Source: Myxococcus landrumus
Lineage (GTDB): Bacteria > Myxococcota > Myxococcia > Myxococcales > Myxococcaceae
DNA length: 64,000 nt
NCBI RefSeq assembly: GCF_017301635.1
Contig: NZ_CP071091.1
Coordinates: forward strand, 3,546,001 to 3,610,000
Direction of reading: 5' to 3'
Shown: positions 1 to 8,034 of the stretch, in pieces
Numbering within the stretch: the first letter of the stretch is position 1
Layout of the letters: each line of letters begins with the position of its first letter
Position numbers and translations under genes: made by a program
The notes under the pieces: model-generated
The model's database searches: none
The model's input: only the letters and a program-made list of their open reading frames with translations
What the model was told of the DNA's origin: nothing

Positions 1-1
1 G

Positions 2-439
2 TCCTGGTGTCGCGCTCGGGGACTGTTGTCGAATGCCGACACAGTCACGTCGGAGGCGTTCAAGGCGGCCATCGAAGCGCGCGAGGCGTTGCGGGCGGTG
101 CTGCTCTCGCACACGGGAGAGCCGCTGCCTGCGTCAGAGCTGCGCACGCTGGAGCGAGTGGCCTCCAGCAGTCCGCTCACGGTGGGCTTCAGCGAGGATG
201 AAGTCGTGTTGCGTCCCGCGGGCCATGGCGGCTGGAAGGTGTTGGGGCACCTGTTCGCCGCCATCGTCTCCACGCAGCGCGAGGGGTCCTGGCTCCGGAT
301 GAAGGTCTGCGCGGCGGGGGCGTGCCAGGAAGCCTTCTACGACACGTCGAAGAACCGCTCCGGACGCTGGTGCTCCATGGCCGTGTGCGGCAACCGCACC
401 AAGCTCCAGCGCTTCCGCTCCGGCGCGCCCAAGCCATGA
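2..439 (+). CDS. CGNR zinc finger domain protein (5' truncated by window edge)
   Basis: The frame is already open at base 2, so the N-terminus lies outside the window and about 145 residues are visible. The C-terminus has the CGNR zinc finger: C-x4-C in VCAAGACQ, then C-x4-CGNR in WCSMAVCGNR, followed by a basic tail. The preceding part, with an RARGLL-like start and an EAREALRAVL helix, fits the stress-induced ABATE domain that normally comes first in this family. Family members are presumed DNA-binding transcriptional regulators. A TTG at 26 could be read as a start, but the upstream residues look like real ABATE sequence, so I treat the gene as partial. No operon partner is visible; the next gene starts 77 bases downstream with its own ribosome binding site. 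Confidence 0.85.
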   Translation, partial: SWCRARGLLSNADTVTSEAFKAAIEAREALRAVLLSHTGEPLPASELRTLERVASSSPLTVGFSEDEVVLRPAGHGGWKVLGHLFAAIVSTQREGSWLRMKVCAAGACQEAFYDTSKNRSGRWCSMAVCGNRTKLQRFRSGAPKP

Positions 440-516
440 CTTGTTGGCCCTCGGCTCCTTCGGCCAGTTCTGGATTGACCTCCCAGCGACTGGGTCACTT
501 GCTGGGGGGACACTGG

Positions 517-1854
517 ATGTTGCTTCGCTGGCTGGCGCTGCTACTCGTGCTCTCTGCTGTCACTGGGTGCGCGACGAGTCGGGTCGTGCGGTTGGAAGCC
601 GGACATTCCTCCTTGGTCGTCACCCCGCGCGAGGAGCCAGGCGAGGAGGTATCGGAGGCAGAACTCGACGACGACGAGTTCGAAGAAGCCGTCACGGAGC
701 TTGCTCGGGACGTGCGCCCACTTCGCAATCCCATGCAGCAAGCTCGAGACCTCTTCGGCGTTCCGTCCCGCAGCGGGGTGTACGGCTACGAGAACCATCC
801 CCCTCGGCTGACAGCCCAGCGTCGCGAGGACGCAGATGGCCCCCATCTGCTGGAGTCCTATGCCGACGAGGAACTGACGCACGCCTATGGTCATTGGTGC
901 ACGCGCAAGGACCGACCAGGAGACTGCCTGCGCCTGCTGGAGGAGGGCCCGCTGCTGGCCAGCGAGGGCAAGTTCACGTGGGCCTTTGCCATCGCGATGG
1001 ACTCGGTGTGGGAGGAGACCACTGAAGCCCTGGAGGACATGGCAGACCCCGTCGCGGTCATGTCCACCATCACCGCTGGCGCGACCATGTACCTCATGCT
1101 CTGGGCGCTACCTGAGCCCCTCTCGAAGGGCGTCGCCGCGACGCTGACGGCCCTTGCCATCGCATACCTCGGCGTGGACACGGTGTGGCGACTGCTGGAC
1201 GGGTGGCGGACCTTGGTACGAGAGGTGGAGCGGGCCAGGACCTTCGAGCAGCTCAACGCCGCGAGCGAGGCGTACGGAGAGGTGCTGGGAGAGAACGCGG
1301 CGCGCGTTTTCGTGATGCTGGCCACGGCCGCCGTTGGCAGCACCGCGGGACTGGCCGCGAAGGCCGGAAGGCTGCCGGGCTCGGCTCAGGCGGCACTTGC
1401 CGTGGAGTCCCAGGCGGGCATCCAGTTCTCGGCCGTAGGTGCGGTGCGGTCCGTCGCGGTGTCGACGGAGGGATTCACCATCGCGCTTGCCCCCAACGCC
1501 TTGGCCATGGCGAGCCAGGGAATGGGCGGTGGACACCGCCACCACATCGCCACGAACAAGAATGACCTCTCAGCCGCGAGAGGTGGCCCTTGGACTCCGC
1601 GATTCAGGCGCCTGTTCGCGCGAGCTGGCATGGAGCGCAAGGACCCTGAGAACATCGTCAGGATTGCGGGACACAAGGGGCCACATCCCAAGAAGTATCA
1701 CGACATGATTTTCTTGCGGCTTCAGGATGCGCTGGGGAGCTGTCGGACTGTCGTCGCGTGCCGCGAGGCCCTCACAAAACAGCTTCGCAGTCTCGCGGTG
1801 GAAGCACAGACCCCAGGAACGACACTCCACCGACTCTTGACGCAGGGCCAATAG
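517..1854 (+). CDS. sitA: Sit-type polymorphic toxin lipoprotein with C-terminal AHH nuclease domain
   Basis: The product has 445 residues. A type II signal peptide ends in the lipobox VTGC (Cys18), so it is a lipoprotein. Residues about 40-100 are acidic and 180-235 hold hydrophobic helices. The last about 110 residues look like an AHH-type HNH-fold nuclease: HRHHIATNKN at about 340, then N-x-V and GHKGPHPKKYH. Known: in myxobacteria SitA lipoproteins are delivered between kin cells by TraA/TraB outer-membrane exchange, and each has a swappable C-terminal toxin and a cognate SitI immunity protein. The layout here (lipobox, conserved body, C-terminal nuclease, immunity gene 20 bases downstream) fits that. 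The start was chosen at ATG 517 because GGGGGGA lies 6 bases upstream and the signal peptide begins there. I see no sitB-like accessory gene in the window. The nuclease target is inferred from the fold. Confidence 0.8.
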   Translation: MLLRWLALLLVLSAVTGCATSRVVRLEAGHSSLVVTPREEPGEEVSEAELDDDEFEEAVTELARDVRPLRNPMQQARDLFGVPSRSGVYGYENHPPRLTAQRREDADGPHLLESYADEELTHAYGHWCTRKDRPGDCLRLLEEGPLLASEGKFTWAFAIAMDSVWEETTEALEDMADPVAVMSTITAGATMYLMLWALPEPLSKGVAATLTALAIAYLGVDTVWRLLDGWRTLVREVERARTFEQLNAASEAYGEVLGENAARVFVMLATAAVGSTAGLAAKAGRLPGSAQAALAVESQAGIQFSAVGAVRSVAVSTEGFTIALAPNALAMASQGMGGGHRHHIATNKNDLSAARGGPWTPRFRRLFARAGMERKDPENIVRIAGHKGPHPKKYHDMIFLRLQDALGSCRTVVACREALTKQLRSLAVEAQTPGTTLHRLLTQGQ

Positions 1855-1874
1855 ACGACGGATTGAGTCATCCC

Positions 1875-2450
1875 ATGCCGAACCCCTCCCGATATTTCAG
1901 GCTCACGGAGAACGTCCAGGCGGGAAACTGGTACCTGGGTGATCCGTTGACGAGCGAGGGTCATGAGGTGGAGGACTTCAGGGAGTTCTCATCCGGTCGG
2001 CCCGCCTGTGTCTCCGGTCGCCTGACGATTCCCATCGACGAGCCCGGCAGACGATTGGACTACAGCCACGCAGGCGCGGGAGCATCTCCCGTTGTCCACG
2101 TCAGGGTGGCCACCCTCTTCAAGGAGATGGCCCCCAACGACGTGCAGCTCCTCCCCGTGGACATCCAGGGCTGCCCCGACCAGTACCTCATCCTCGTGGC
2201 GACCCAGCTCGTCCGCTGCATCGACGACGAAGCCTCGGAAGAAGTGCTGTACTGGAAGCCCGAGGACGAACGCCCGGACAAGCTCGGCAAGTACCGCAGC
2301 GTCTACGGCATGCGCATCGACCCTTCCAAGGTCGGCAACGTGAAGGTGTTCCGCACCTGGGGCTGGACCGGCGTCCTCATCGTCTCCGAGGACATCAAGG
2401 ACGCCCTCGAGCGCGCCCACATCACGGGCGCGGAGTTCGAAGAAGTCTAG
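1875..2450 (+). CDS. sitI: Imm11-family immunity protein, cognate of the upstream toxin
   Basis: A 191-residue protein without signal peptide, hence cytoplasmic. It resembles the Imm11 (formerly DUF1629) immunity family: N-terminal YFRLTENVQAGNWYLGDP, a central VDIQGCPDQYLILVATQLV segment and the C-terminal FRTWGWTGVLIVSEDIKDAL that is typical of Myxococcus members. It begins 20 bases after the toxin stop, so the two are almost certainly co-transcribed. By family role it should bind and neutralise the AHH nuclease of the neighbouring SitA-type toxin in sibling cells. ATG 1875 was preferred to an in-frame start further up because the upstream extension lies inside the toxin gene and lacks family similarity. 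Confidence 0.8.
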   Translation: MPNPSRYFRLTENVQAGNWYLGDPLTSEGHEVEDFREFSSGRPACVSGRLTIPIDEPGRRLDYSHAGAGASPVVHVRVATLFKEMAPNDVQLLPVDIQGCPDQYLILVATQLVRCIDDEASEEVLYWKPEDERPDKLGKYRSVYGMRIDPSKVGNVKVFRTWGWTGVLIVSEDIKDALERAHITGAEFEEV

Positions 2451-2457
2451 CCACCAC

Positions 2458-3456
2458 TCAAGCCGCGACCACCGTCTCCGGCTCGCGACGCACCTTCGCG
2501 AGCGCGGCCACCACCACCTCCGGCCCTGCTCCAGGCTTGTGCGCGTTCTCGCTCAAGTGCCTGCGCCACGCACGCGCACCGGGCAGCCCCTGGAACAACC
2601 CCAGCATGTGCCGCGTCACCGAGCTGAGCGGCGCACCCCGCTGACGACTCCGCTCGATGTACGGCAGCATCACCTCGACGACCTCGTGCCGCGCACGAGG
2701 CGCCTCCTGAACACCGAAGAAGCGGCGGTCCGCCTCCGCCAGCAGATACGGATTCTCGTAGACGGCCCGCCCAATCATCACCCCGTCCACCTTCGTCAGG
2801 TGCTCGGCGGCCGCGTCCAACGTCTTGATGCCCCCGTTGATGCTGATGTCCAGGTGCGGCAGCTCCTGCTTGAGCTGATGCACCAGCTCGTAGCGCAGCG
2901 GCGGCACGTCGCGGTTCTCCTTCGGACTCAACCCCTGGAGCCACGCCTTGCGCGCATGGACGATGAACCGCGTGCAGCCCTCCGCGGCAATCAACCGCAC
3001 GAACCGCTCCAGCGTGGGCCACTCCTCCAGCTCATCAATCGCGATGCGCGACTTCACCGTCACCGGGATGCGCACCGCCCCCCGCATCGCCGCCACCAAC
3101 CGCGCGACCAGCTCCGGCTCCGCCATCAAGCACGCACCAAACCGGCCCGACTGCACCCGGTCACTGGGGCACCCCACGTTGAGGTTCACCTCGTCGTAGC
3201 CCCACGCCTCCGCGATGCGCGCGGCCTCCGCCAGCGCCTCCGGCTCCGAACCCCCGAGCTGGATGGCCACGGGGTGCTCGGCCGGCTCGTAGCCCAAGAG
3301 CCGCTCCCGGTCGCCGTGCAGCACCGCGCCCGTGGTCAACATCTCCGTGTACAAGAGCGTGTGCTGGCTGATTTGACGGTGGAAGTAGCGGCAGTGCCGG
3401 TCCGTCCAATCCATCATCGGCGCGACACACAACGGCATGGGGCGGGAAGGCATCAT
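2458..3456 (-). CDS. dusA: tRNA dihydrouridine synthase, DusA type
   Basis: An FMN enzyme that reduces uridines in the tRNA D-loop. Family hallmarks: N-terminal LCVAPMMDWTDRHCR, LYTEMLTTGAVLHGDRE, VAIQLGGSEP, the EVNLNVGCPSDRVQSG loop with the catalytic Cys, MRGAVRIPVTVKSRIAID, FIVHARKAWLQGLSPKENR, the FMN phosphate-binding region DISINGGI and MIGRAVYENPYL. At 332 residues the length is normal for DusA. Two adjacent ATGs (3454-3456 and 3451-3453) are possible starts; no clear Shine-Dalgarno separates them. It is convergent with the immunity gene, only 7 bases between stop codons, and divergent from the LysR gene that follows. Confidence 0.93.
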   Translation of the reverse strand: MMPSRPMPLCVAPMMDWTDRHCRYFHRQISQHTLLYTEMLTTGAVLHGDRERLLGYEPAEHPVAIQLGGSEPEALAEAARIAEAWGYDEVNLNVGCPSDRVQSGRFGACLMAEPELVARLVAAMRGAVRIPVTVKSRIAIDELEEWPTLERFVRLIAAEGCTRFIVHARKAWLQGLSPKENRDVPPLRYELVHQLKQELPHLDISINGGIKTLDAAAEHLTKVDGVMIGRAVYENPYLLAEADRRFFGVQEAPRARHEVVEVMLPYIERSRQRGAPLSSVTRHMLGLFQGLPGARAWRRHLSENAHKPGAGPEVVVAALAKVRREPETVVAA

Positions 3457-3566
3457 GAGTCAACTCGGAGGCAAGGGCCGGATATCCCGAGGCCCCTCGC
3501 CTGCATCTACCCGGGTTTCCCTCGCATGCCCACCCCCCAGTGAAGCCCAACGGTTAATCTCCCACC

Positions 3567-4508
3567 GTGCCTCCAAGCCCTCCCCTGCTGGATGACATGG
3601 TCCTCTTCTCGGAGGTCGTGACGTCGGGCGGCCTCACCGCCGCGGCCCAACGCCTGGGCCTGCGCAAGTCCACCGTGAGCCGCCGTCTCTCTTCCCTCGA
3701 AGAACGGCTGGGCGTCCGGCTCGTCGAGCGCAACCCCAGGCACCTGCGCCTCACCGAGGCCGGCCGCGACTACCTCGCCCACTGCACCCGCCTGGTCGCC
3801 GAGGCCCGCGAGGTGAACCGCGCGATGGGCGAGTCCCGTGCCACGCCCCAGGGCACCCTGCGCATCGCCACGCTCTCGCTCCTCGGCGAGCTGCTCACGC
3901 CCCTCGTCTCCGAGCTGCTCCTGCGCCACCCCCTCCTGCGCGTGGAGCTCTCCCTCGCCGAGGCCCACGTGGACCTCATCGCCCAGGAATACGACCTGGC
4001 GCTGCGCACCGGCCCCCTCGCGGACTCGTCCCTGGTGGCGCGCAAGCTCGGCCGCCTGCGCACCGGGTACTACGCCAGTCCCGCCTACCTCTCCCGGCAC
4101 GGCACGCCCCGCACGCCCTCGGACCTTCAAGGCCACGACTGCGTCCTCCTGGCCGAGCCCGGCACGGACGAGGTCTGGTTCTTCGGCGAAGGCCGCGGCG
4201 CGCGGAGTGTCCCCGTCGCCGGCCGGCTGCGAGTCCCCAGCGTGCGCGCGGGACAAGCCGCGGCGCGCTCGGGGCTGGGCGTAGTGCGGCTTCCCACCTC
4301 GCTCGTCATCGACGATGTCCGAGGCGGCCTGCTCGTCCCCGTGTTGCAGCCCGAGACGCCCCCCGGCATCCCTGTCTTCGCCGTGTACCCCAGCAGCCGA
4401 CAGCTCCCGCCCAAGGTGCGAGCCTTCCTGACGCTCCTCGCTGAACGCGGCGCGGCGCTGCCCTGGGATGAGGACGCCCCCTCCGCGCGCACACGCCCGG
4501 GCTCCTGA
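3567..4508 (+). CDS. LysR-family transcriptional regulator
   Basis: A 313-residue regulator with the LysR winged helix at residues about 8-65 (FSEVVTSGGLTAAAQRLGLRKSTVSRRLSSLEERLGVRLVER), then a periplasmic-binding-protein-like effector domain from about residue 95 (GTLRIATLSLLGELLTPLVSELL). The subtype, with short DLALRTGPLADSSLVARKL and YASPAYLSRHGTPRTPSDL stretches, is the one acting mainly on oxidoreductase or hydrolase genes next door. Here the divergent neighbour is dusA, so the target is not obvious. The listed start is a GTG; an in-frame ATG at 3597 would drop ten residues and is also plausible. Confidence 0.88.
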   Translation: MPPSPPLLDDMVLFSEVVTSGGLTAAAQRLGLRKSTVSRRLSSLEERLGVRLVERNPRHLRLTEAGRDYLAHCTRLVAEAREVNRAMGESRATPQGTLRIATLSLLGELLTPLVSELLLRHPLLRVELSLAEAHVDLIAQEYDLALRTGPLADSSLVARKLGRLRTGYYASPAYLSRHGTPRTPSDLQGHDCVLLAEPGTDEVWFFGEGRGARSVPVAGRLRVPSVRAGQAAARSGLGVVRLPTSLVIDDVRGGLLVPVLQPETPPGIPVFAVYPSSRQLPPKVRAFLTLLAERGAALPWDEDAPSARTRPGS

Positions 4509-4615
4509 CGCAACCCTGTGTTCCGCCAGGGACTCTCGTTCCCGAGCCCCCCGGCCACTACACCTCCTCCTCCGGGCGCGGCCTCCAGGCCGTGCCTCAC
4601 CAAGGAGGACAGAAC

Positions 4616-4942
4616 ATGGCCAAGGACGTCATCGAGCTGGGCGACGCGCAGTTCCAACACGAGGTGCTGGAGGCCCAGGAGCCGGTCCTGGTGGATTTCA
4701 CCGCCACCTGGTGCCCGCCGTGCCACGCCATCTCCCCCATCCTGGATGCCCTCGCCTCCGAGTACCGGGGCCGGCTGAAGGTCACCAAAATCAACGTGGA
4801 CGACAACCAGGAGACCGCCCAGCGCTATGGCATCCGCGCCCTGCCCTCGCTGCTGCTCTTCAAGGAGGGAAAGGTGGTGCAACAGCTCGTGGGCGCCAGG
4901 CCCAGGGCGCGGCTGGAAGAGGAGCTGCGCGCACATCTCTGA
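4616..4942 (+). CDS. Thioredoxin with WCPPC active site
   Basis: A 108-residue cytoplasmic thioredoxin-fold protein. It has no signal peptide: VLVDFTATWCPPCHAISPILDALA, KINVDDNQETAQRYGIRALPSLLLFKEGK and the cis-Pro of ALPS are all in place. The redox motif is WCPPC rather than the usual WCGPC; a Pro there is expected to make the disulfide more oxidising or alter partner choice. The start ATG 4616 is fixed by a strong AAGGAGGA at 4602-4609. It appears monocistronic: a hairpin at 5039-5058 lies between it and the next gene. A general disulfide reductase role is likely but the partner is unknown. Confidence 0.9.
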   Translation: MAKDVIELGDAQFQHEVLEAQEPVLVDFTATWCPPCHAISPILDALASEYRGRLKVTKINVDDNQETAQRYGIRALPSLLLFKEGKVVQQLVGARPRARLEEELRAHL

Positions 4943-5038
4943 TGCGCACCCCCACCCCCGTCTAATGCCCCAAGGCAGCCAGGCGGTATGACTCGGGGGC
5001 CATGCCCAGAGCAGACCTGTAGCACCAGCCAGGGAACC

Positions 5039-5058
5039 GGACGCCCCTTGTGGCGTCC
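5039..5058 (+). terminator. Hairpin between thioredoxin and DUF47 genes
   Basis: Inverted repeat GGACGCC (5039-5045) and GGCGTCC (5052-5058) with a 6-base loop. There is no T run behind it, so it could be a factor-assisted terminator or a processing site rather than a classical intrinsic terminator. Confidence 0.4.
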
Positions 5059-5179
5059 TGTGTCCCGTTGCAAGTCAAAAAGGATCTGTGGCGATTCTCT
5101 CCAGGTGAGGTAGTCACGGGCGCGCCACGGCACCGTCACACGCAGGTGACGGCCGGACGTGCCCACCCGGGAGGGAGCG

Positions 5180-5806
5180 ATGCTCGAAAGGCTGATGCCC
5201 AAGTCGGACGAGTTCTTCGACGACTTCGACAAGCAATGCGCCGCCACAGTGCAAGGCGCGAAGATGCTGCATGAACTGCTGAGCGACTACCGCGACGTGC
5301 CTGAGCGCGTGCGTGCGCTCAAGGACGTGGAGCACCAAGGCGACGAGGTGACCCACACCGCCTTCAACCGCCTGCACAAGCAGTTCATCACCCCGTTCGA
5401 CCGGGCGCAGATTCACACGTTGCTGTCACGTATCGACGACGTGTTGGACCTGACCAACGCGGCGGCATCGCGACTGCACTACTACGAAATCCAGAGCAGC
5501 CTGCCGGACGCCACGGAGCTGTCGCGGCTGCTGGTGCTGTCCGCGCAGAAGGTGCAGGAGGTGGTGGCGGCGCTGCGGCTCATCAAGAAGCCGGAGCAGA
5601 TTCTGGCGGGCTGCAAGGAGATCAAGAAGCTGGAGGCCCAGGCGGACGAAGTGCTCCGCTCGGGATTGGGCCGCCTCTTCAAGAGCGGGGTCGACACTCT
5701 GACCATCATCAAGTGGAAGGAGATTTACGACCTCATCGAGACCGCCACGGACAAGTGTCAGGGTGTGGCGAACGTCATCGAGGGCGTGGTGCTGGAGCAC
5801 TCCTGA
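5180..5806 (+). CDS. DUF47-family PhoU-like phosphate transport regulator
   Basis: A 208-residue, all-helical, cytoplasmic PhoU-like protein of the DUF47/TIGR00153 family. It starts LERLMPKSDEFFDDFDKQC and contains the conserved KDVEHQGDEVTH helix (an acidic metal-cluster motif), FNRLHKQFITPFDR and DRIDD-like LLSRIDDVLDLTNAA. In many bacteria these proteins sit immediately upstream of a Pit transporter and modulate it. Here the Pit gene begins one base after the stop, implying translational coupling. The start at 5180 follows GGGAGGG; a GTG at 5159 would add seven residues without similarity. Confidence 0.92.
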   Translation: MLERLMPKSDEFFDDFDKQCAATVQGAKMLHELLSDYRDVPERVRALKDVEHQGDEVTHTAFNRLHKQFITPFDRAQIHTLLSRIDDVLDLTNAAASRLHYYEIQSSLPDATELSRLLVLSAQKVQEVVAALRLIKKPEQILAGCKEIKKLEAQADEVLRSGLGRLFKSGVDTLTIIKWKEIYDLIETATDKCQGVANVIEGVVLEHS

Positions 5807-5807
5807 G

Positions 5808-6833
5808 ATGCTACTCGCCGCCGTCATCCTCATCGTCGGAGTGGCCCTCATCTTCGACTTCATCAATGGATTCCACGATGCGGCGAACTCCATCGCCACC
5901 GTGGTGTCCACTCGGGTGTTGTCGCCGAACCTGGCCGTGGCCTGGGCCGCCTTCTTCAACTTCATCGCCGCGTTTGGTGGAGGCGTTCACGTCGCCAACA
6001 CGATGGGCAAGGGCATCATCAACTTCGAGATGCTCCGCGCCGCGGGCCCCAACGCAGTGCTGTCCGTCATCTTCGCCGCGCTCATGGGCGCCATCGCCTG
6101 GAACCTGCTGACGTGGTGGTGGGGCCTGCCCTCCTCTTCGTCGCACGCGCTCGCCGGAGGCATGATTGGCGCGACGCTGCCGGTGCTGAGCTTCCAGGGT
6201 CTGGTGGGTTCGGGCATCGCGAAGATCGCCGCCTTCATCGTGCTGTCCCCCCTCATCGGCATGGTGCTGGGCACGTCGCTGATGCTGGTGAGCACGTGGG
6301 CGGTGCACAAGCAGACGCCGCGCTACGTGGACGTGTGGTTCCGCCGGCTCCAGCTTGTCTCGTCCGCCATCTTCTCCTTCAGCCATGGCACCAACGACGC
6401 GCAGAAGGTGATGGGCATCATCGCGGTGGTGCTCTTCGGCACCATCTGGAAGGACCGCCCGTTCCACATCGACTGGTGGATGATCATCTCCTGTCATGCG
6501 GCCATCGCCATGGGGACGTTCTTCGGCGGCTGGCGCATCGTGCGCACCATGGGGCACAGCCTCACGAAGCTGGCGCCCATCGGCGGCTTCAGCGCGGAGA
6601 CGGGTGGCGGTGTCACCATCATCGCGCTGGCGGCGGCGGGCATCCCCGTCTCCACCACGCACACCATCACCGGCGCGATTGTCGGTGTGGGCGCGACGCG
6701 AGGCTGGCGCGCGGTGAAGTGGGGCGTGGCCGGGCGCATCATCTGGGCGTGGGTGTTCACCATCCCCGCGGCCGCGCTGATGGCGGCGCTCGTCTACGGG
6801 CTGACCCAGCTGGTCGTCGGACTGGTGGGCTGA
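5808..6833 (+). CDS. pit: Low-affinity inorganic phosphate transporter, PiT family
   Basis: A 341-residue polytopic inner-membrane protein that moves metal-phosphate with a proton or cation. The duplicated PiT signature is visible: near the N-terminus DFINGFHDAANSIATVVSTRVLSP, and in the second half FSFSHGTNDAQKVMGIIAVVL. Also present are WGLPSSSSHALAGGMIGA and GIPVSTTHTITGAIVGVGA, the paired re-entrant motifs of the family. Its ATG lies one base after the DUF47 stop, giving the common DUF47-pit operon. A strong hairpin follows directly at 6836-6856. Confidence 0.95.
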   Translation: MLLAAVILIVGVALIFDFINGFHDAANSIATVVSTRVLSPNLAVAWAAFFNFIAAFGGGVHVANTMGKGIINFEMLRAAGPNAVLSVIFAALMGAIAWNLLTWWWGLPSSSSHALAGGMIGATLPVLSFQGLVGSGIAKIAAFIVLSPLIGMVLGTSLMLVSTWAVHKQTPRYVDVWFRRLQLVSSAIFSFSHGTNDAQKVMGIIAVVLFGTIWKDRPFHIDWWMIISCHAAIAMGTFFGGWRIVRTMGHSLTKLAPIGGFSAETGGGVTIIALAAAGIPVSTTHTITGAIVGVGATRGWRAVKWGVAGRIIWAWVFTIPAAALMAALVYGLTQLVVGLVG

Positions 6834-6835
6834 AC

Positions 6836-6856
6836 GACCGCCCTTCTCGGGCGGTC
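6836..6856. terminator. Hairpin terminator between convergent pit and AraC genes
   Basis: Perfect 8-bp stem GACCGCCC / GGGCGGTC with loop TTCTC, starting three bases after the pit stop codon. The gene on the other side is convergent (stop at 6957), so the hairpin may serve both directions. It lacks a long T tract. Confidence 0.6.
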
Positions 6857-6956
6857 CCCTCGGGGGGGCGATCATCCTGAGCCAGACGAGGCCCTCGCCT
6901 CGACAGTGCTCTCGGGTCGCCTCCCCTCCTCCAAGCCACGTGAGCCCTCGCGGGAT

Positions 6957-7868
6957 TCAGCGTGTCGCGGCCTTCGAGCGCACCAGGTCTCGAAGCGCCG
7001 ACGGAGGAACGTCGTTGTACTTCCGGAACGTGCGGGAGAAGTGAGCCTGGTCCGAGAAGCCCGTGCAGAACGCGACGTCGGTGAGCGTCAGGCTCGCATC
7101 CGCGAGGAGCGCGTGCGCGGCGTCGACGCGTGAGCGTTGCAGGGTCTCCGAGAAGGTCGTCCCTTCCTCACGCAAGGCACGCTGAAGGGAGCGGCGCGAC
7201 AGGGTGAGCCGTCGCGCGCTCTCTTCGAGGGTCCACGAGTGCAGCAGGTCTCCGCCCATGAGGGACTGGAGGCGGTCGTGGACCTGGCCGGGCGCCTCGT
7301 CCATGGAGTCACTGCGCACGGGAGGCAGGGTCCGTCGCGTGGGGCTCCACGTGAAGGTGGCCACGTCGGTGATGGGAGGCAACTTCCTGGGGCCGACGCG
7401 GGACGTCCCTCCGTGGATGACGACGGCTGAGCCGGAGGCGGACGCGAGTGACACCGTCAGGCTCGTGAAGCCCGCGGTCTCCAGGATGGCGACGAGGACG
7501 CCCCAGATGAACAGGTCGTTGACGACTCGAATCCTTCCGCCGTCGATGGCCACGTGACGCAGCGTCATCCGTGGTTCGACTGGGTCATGCTCGATGAGCC
7601 GTGTCCGGTGCCGGGAGTGCATGAAGCGCTCGAGCGTGCACCATCGCTCCACCGTGTGCCGAGGCGTCTGCCCCGCGCTGAGCGCGCGCAGCACGGGGTG
7701 AGCCGACAACACGCGAAGTGCCCGGCCCAGCTCCAACACCGGGCGCCAACCGTGGGCGTCCATGACGTCCTGGAGGATGGAGAGCTTGTCGCGCCCCTCC
7801 GTGAGAATCCCCGGATGGTCACGCGCGACGGCGGCTTTCAGCACGGCGGTCAACGCCGAGCTCGTCAT
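6957..7868 (-). CDS. AraC-family transcriptional regulator
   Basis: A 303-residue regulator of the OruR/arabinose-binding-domain-2 kind: an N-terminal ligand domain (TAVLKAAVARDHPGI at the start, LRHVAIDGGRIRVVNDLF centrally) and two C-terminal HTH motifs at about residues 215-300 (LEESARRLTLSRRSLQRALREEG and LTDVAFCTGFSDQAHFSRTFRKYNDVPPSALR). I start it at the ATG of 7866-7868. The longer open frame up to 8120 runs through a decayed fragment of the neighbouring gene and has no family similarity. It lies downstream of the DJ-1/PfpI gene on the same strand. Effector and targets cannot be read from the sequence. Confidence 0.88.
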   Translation of the reverse strand: MTSSALTAVLKAAVARDHPGILTEGRDKLSILQDVMDAHGWRPVLELGRALRVLSAHPVLRALSAGQTPRHTVERWCTLERFMHSRHRTRLIEHDPVEPRMTLRHVAIDGGRIRVVNDLFIWGVLVAILETAGFTSLTVSLASASGSAVVIHGGTSRVGPRKLPPITDVATFTWSPTRRTLPPVRSDSMDEAPGQVHDRLQSLMGGDLLHSWTLEESARRLTLSRRSLQRALREEGTTFSETLQRSRVDAAHALLADASLTLTDVAFCTGFSDQAHFSRTFRKYNDVPPSALRDLVRSKAATR

Positions 7869-7881
7869 GACGCCTTGGTCC

Positions 7882-8005
7882 TCAGCAACGGGAGGCGAAC
7901 GTGGACGCGCGGGCGTCGCGCGCACACCGCCCCGCTTCGCGCCAGGCCGTGAGCGCCGCATGGAGTCCTTTGGCACAACGGTCCGCACCAGGTTCGTCAT
8001 GACGT
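7882..8005 (-). pseudogene. Decayed copy of the 3' end of the DJ-1/PfpI gene
   Basis: Bases 7903-7959 match 8050-8106, inside the 3' end of the adjacent gene, at 49 of 57 positions. In the matching frame the minus strand encodes HAALTAWREAGRCARDARAS before a stop at 7882-7884; the intact gene has LAALTDWRNAGRCEQDARAS. Just upstream an AACCTGGTG run matches the NLV of the intact gene, but the intervening bases are lost or out of frame. A short CGTCATGACG element is also repeated (7863-7872 and 7995-8004). This looks like the leftover of a tandem duplicate or of gene replacement. It is not expected to be expressed as a protein. Confidence 0.6.
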
Positions 8006-8034
8006 CTTCGTCCCCCATGCGCGACCGGTCCGCA

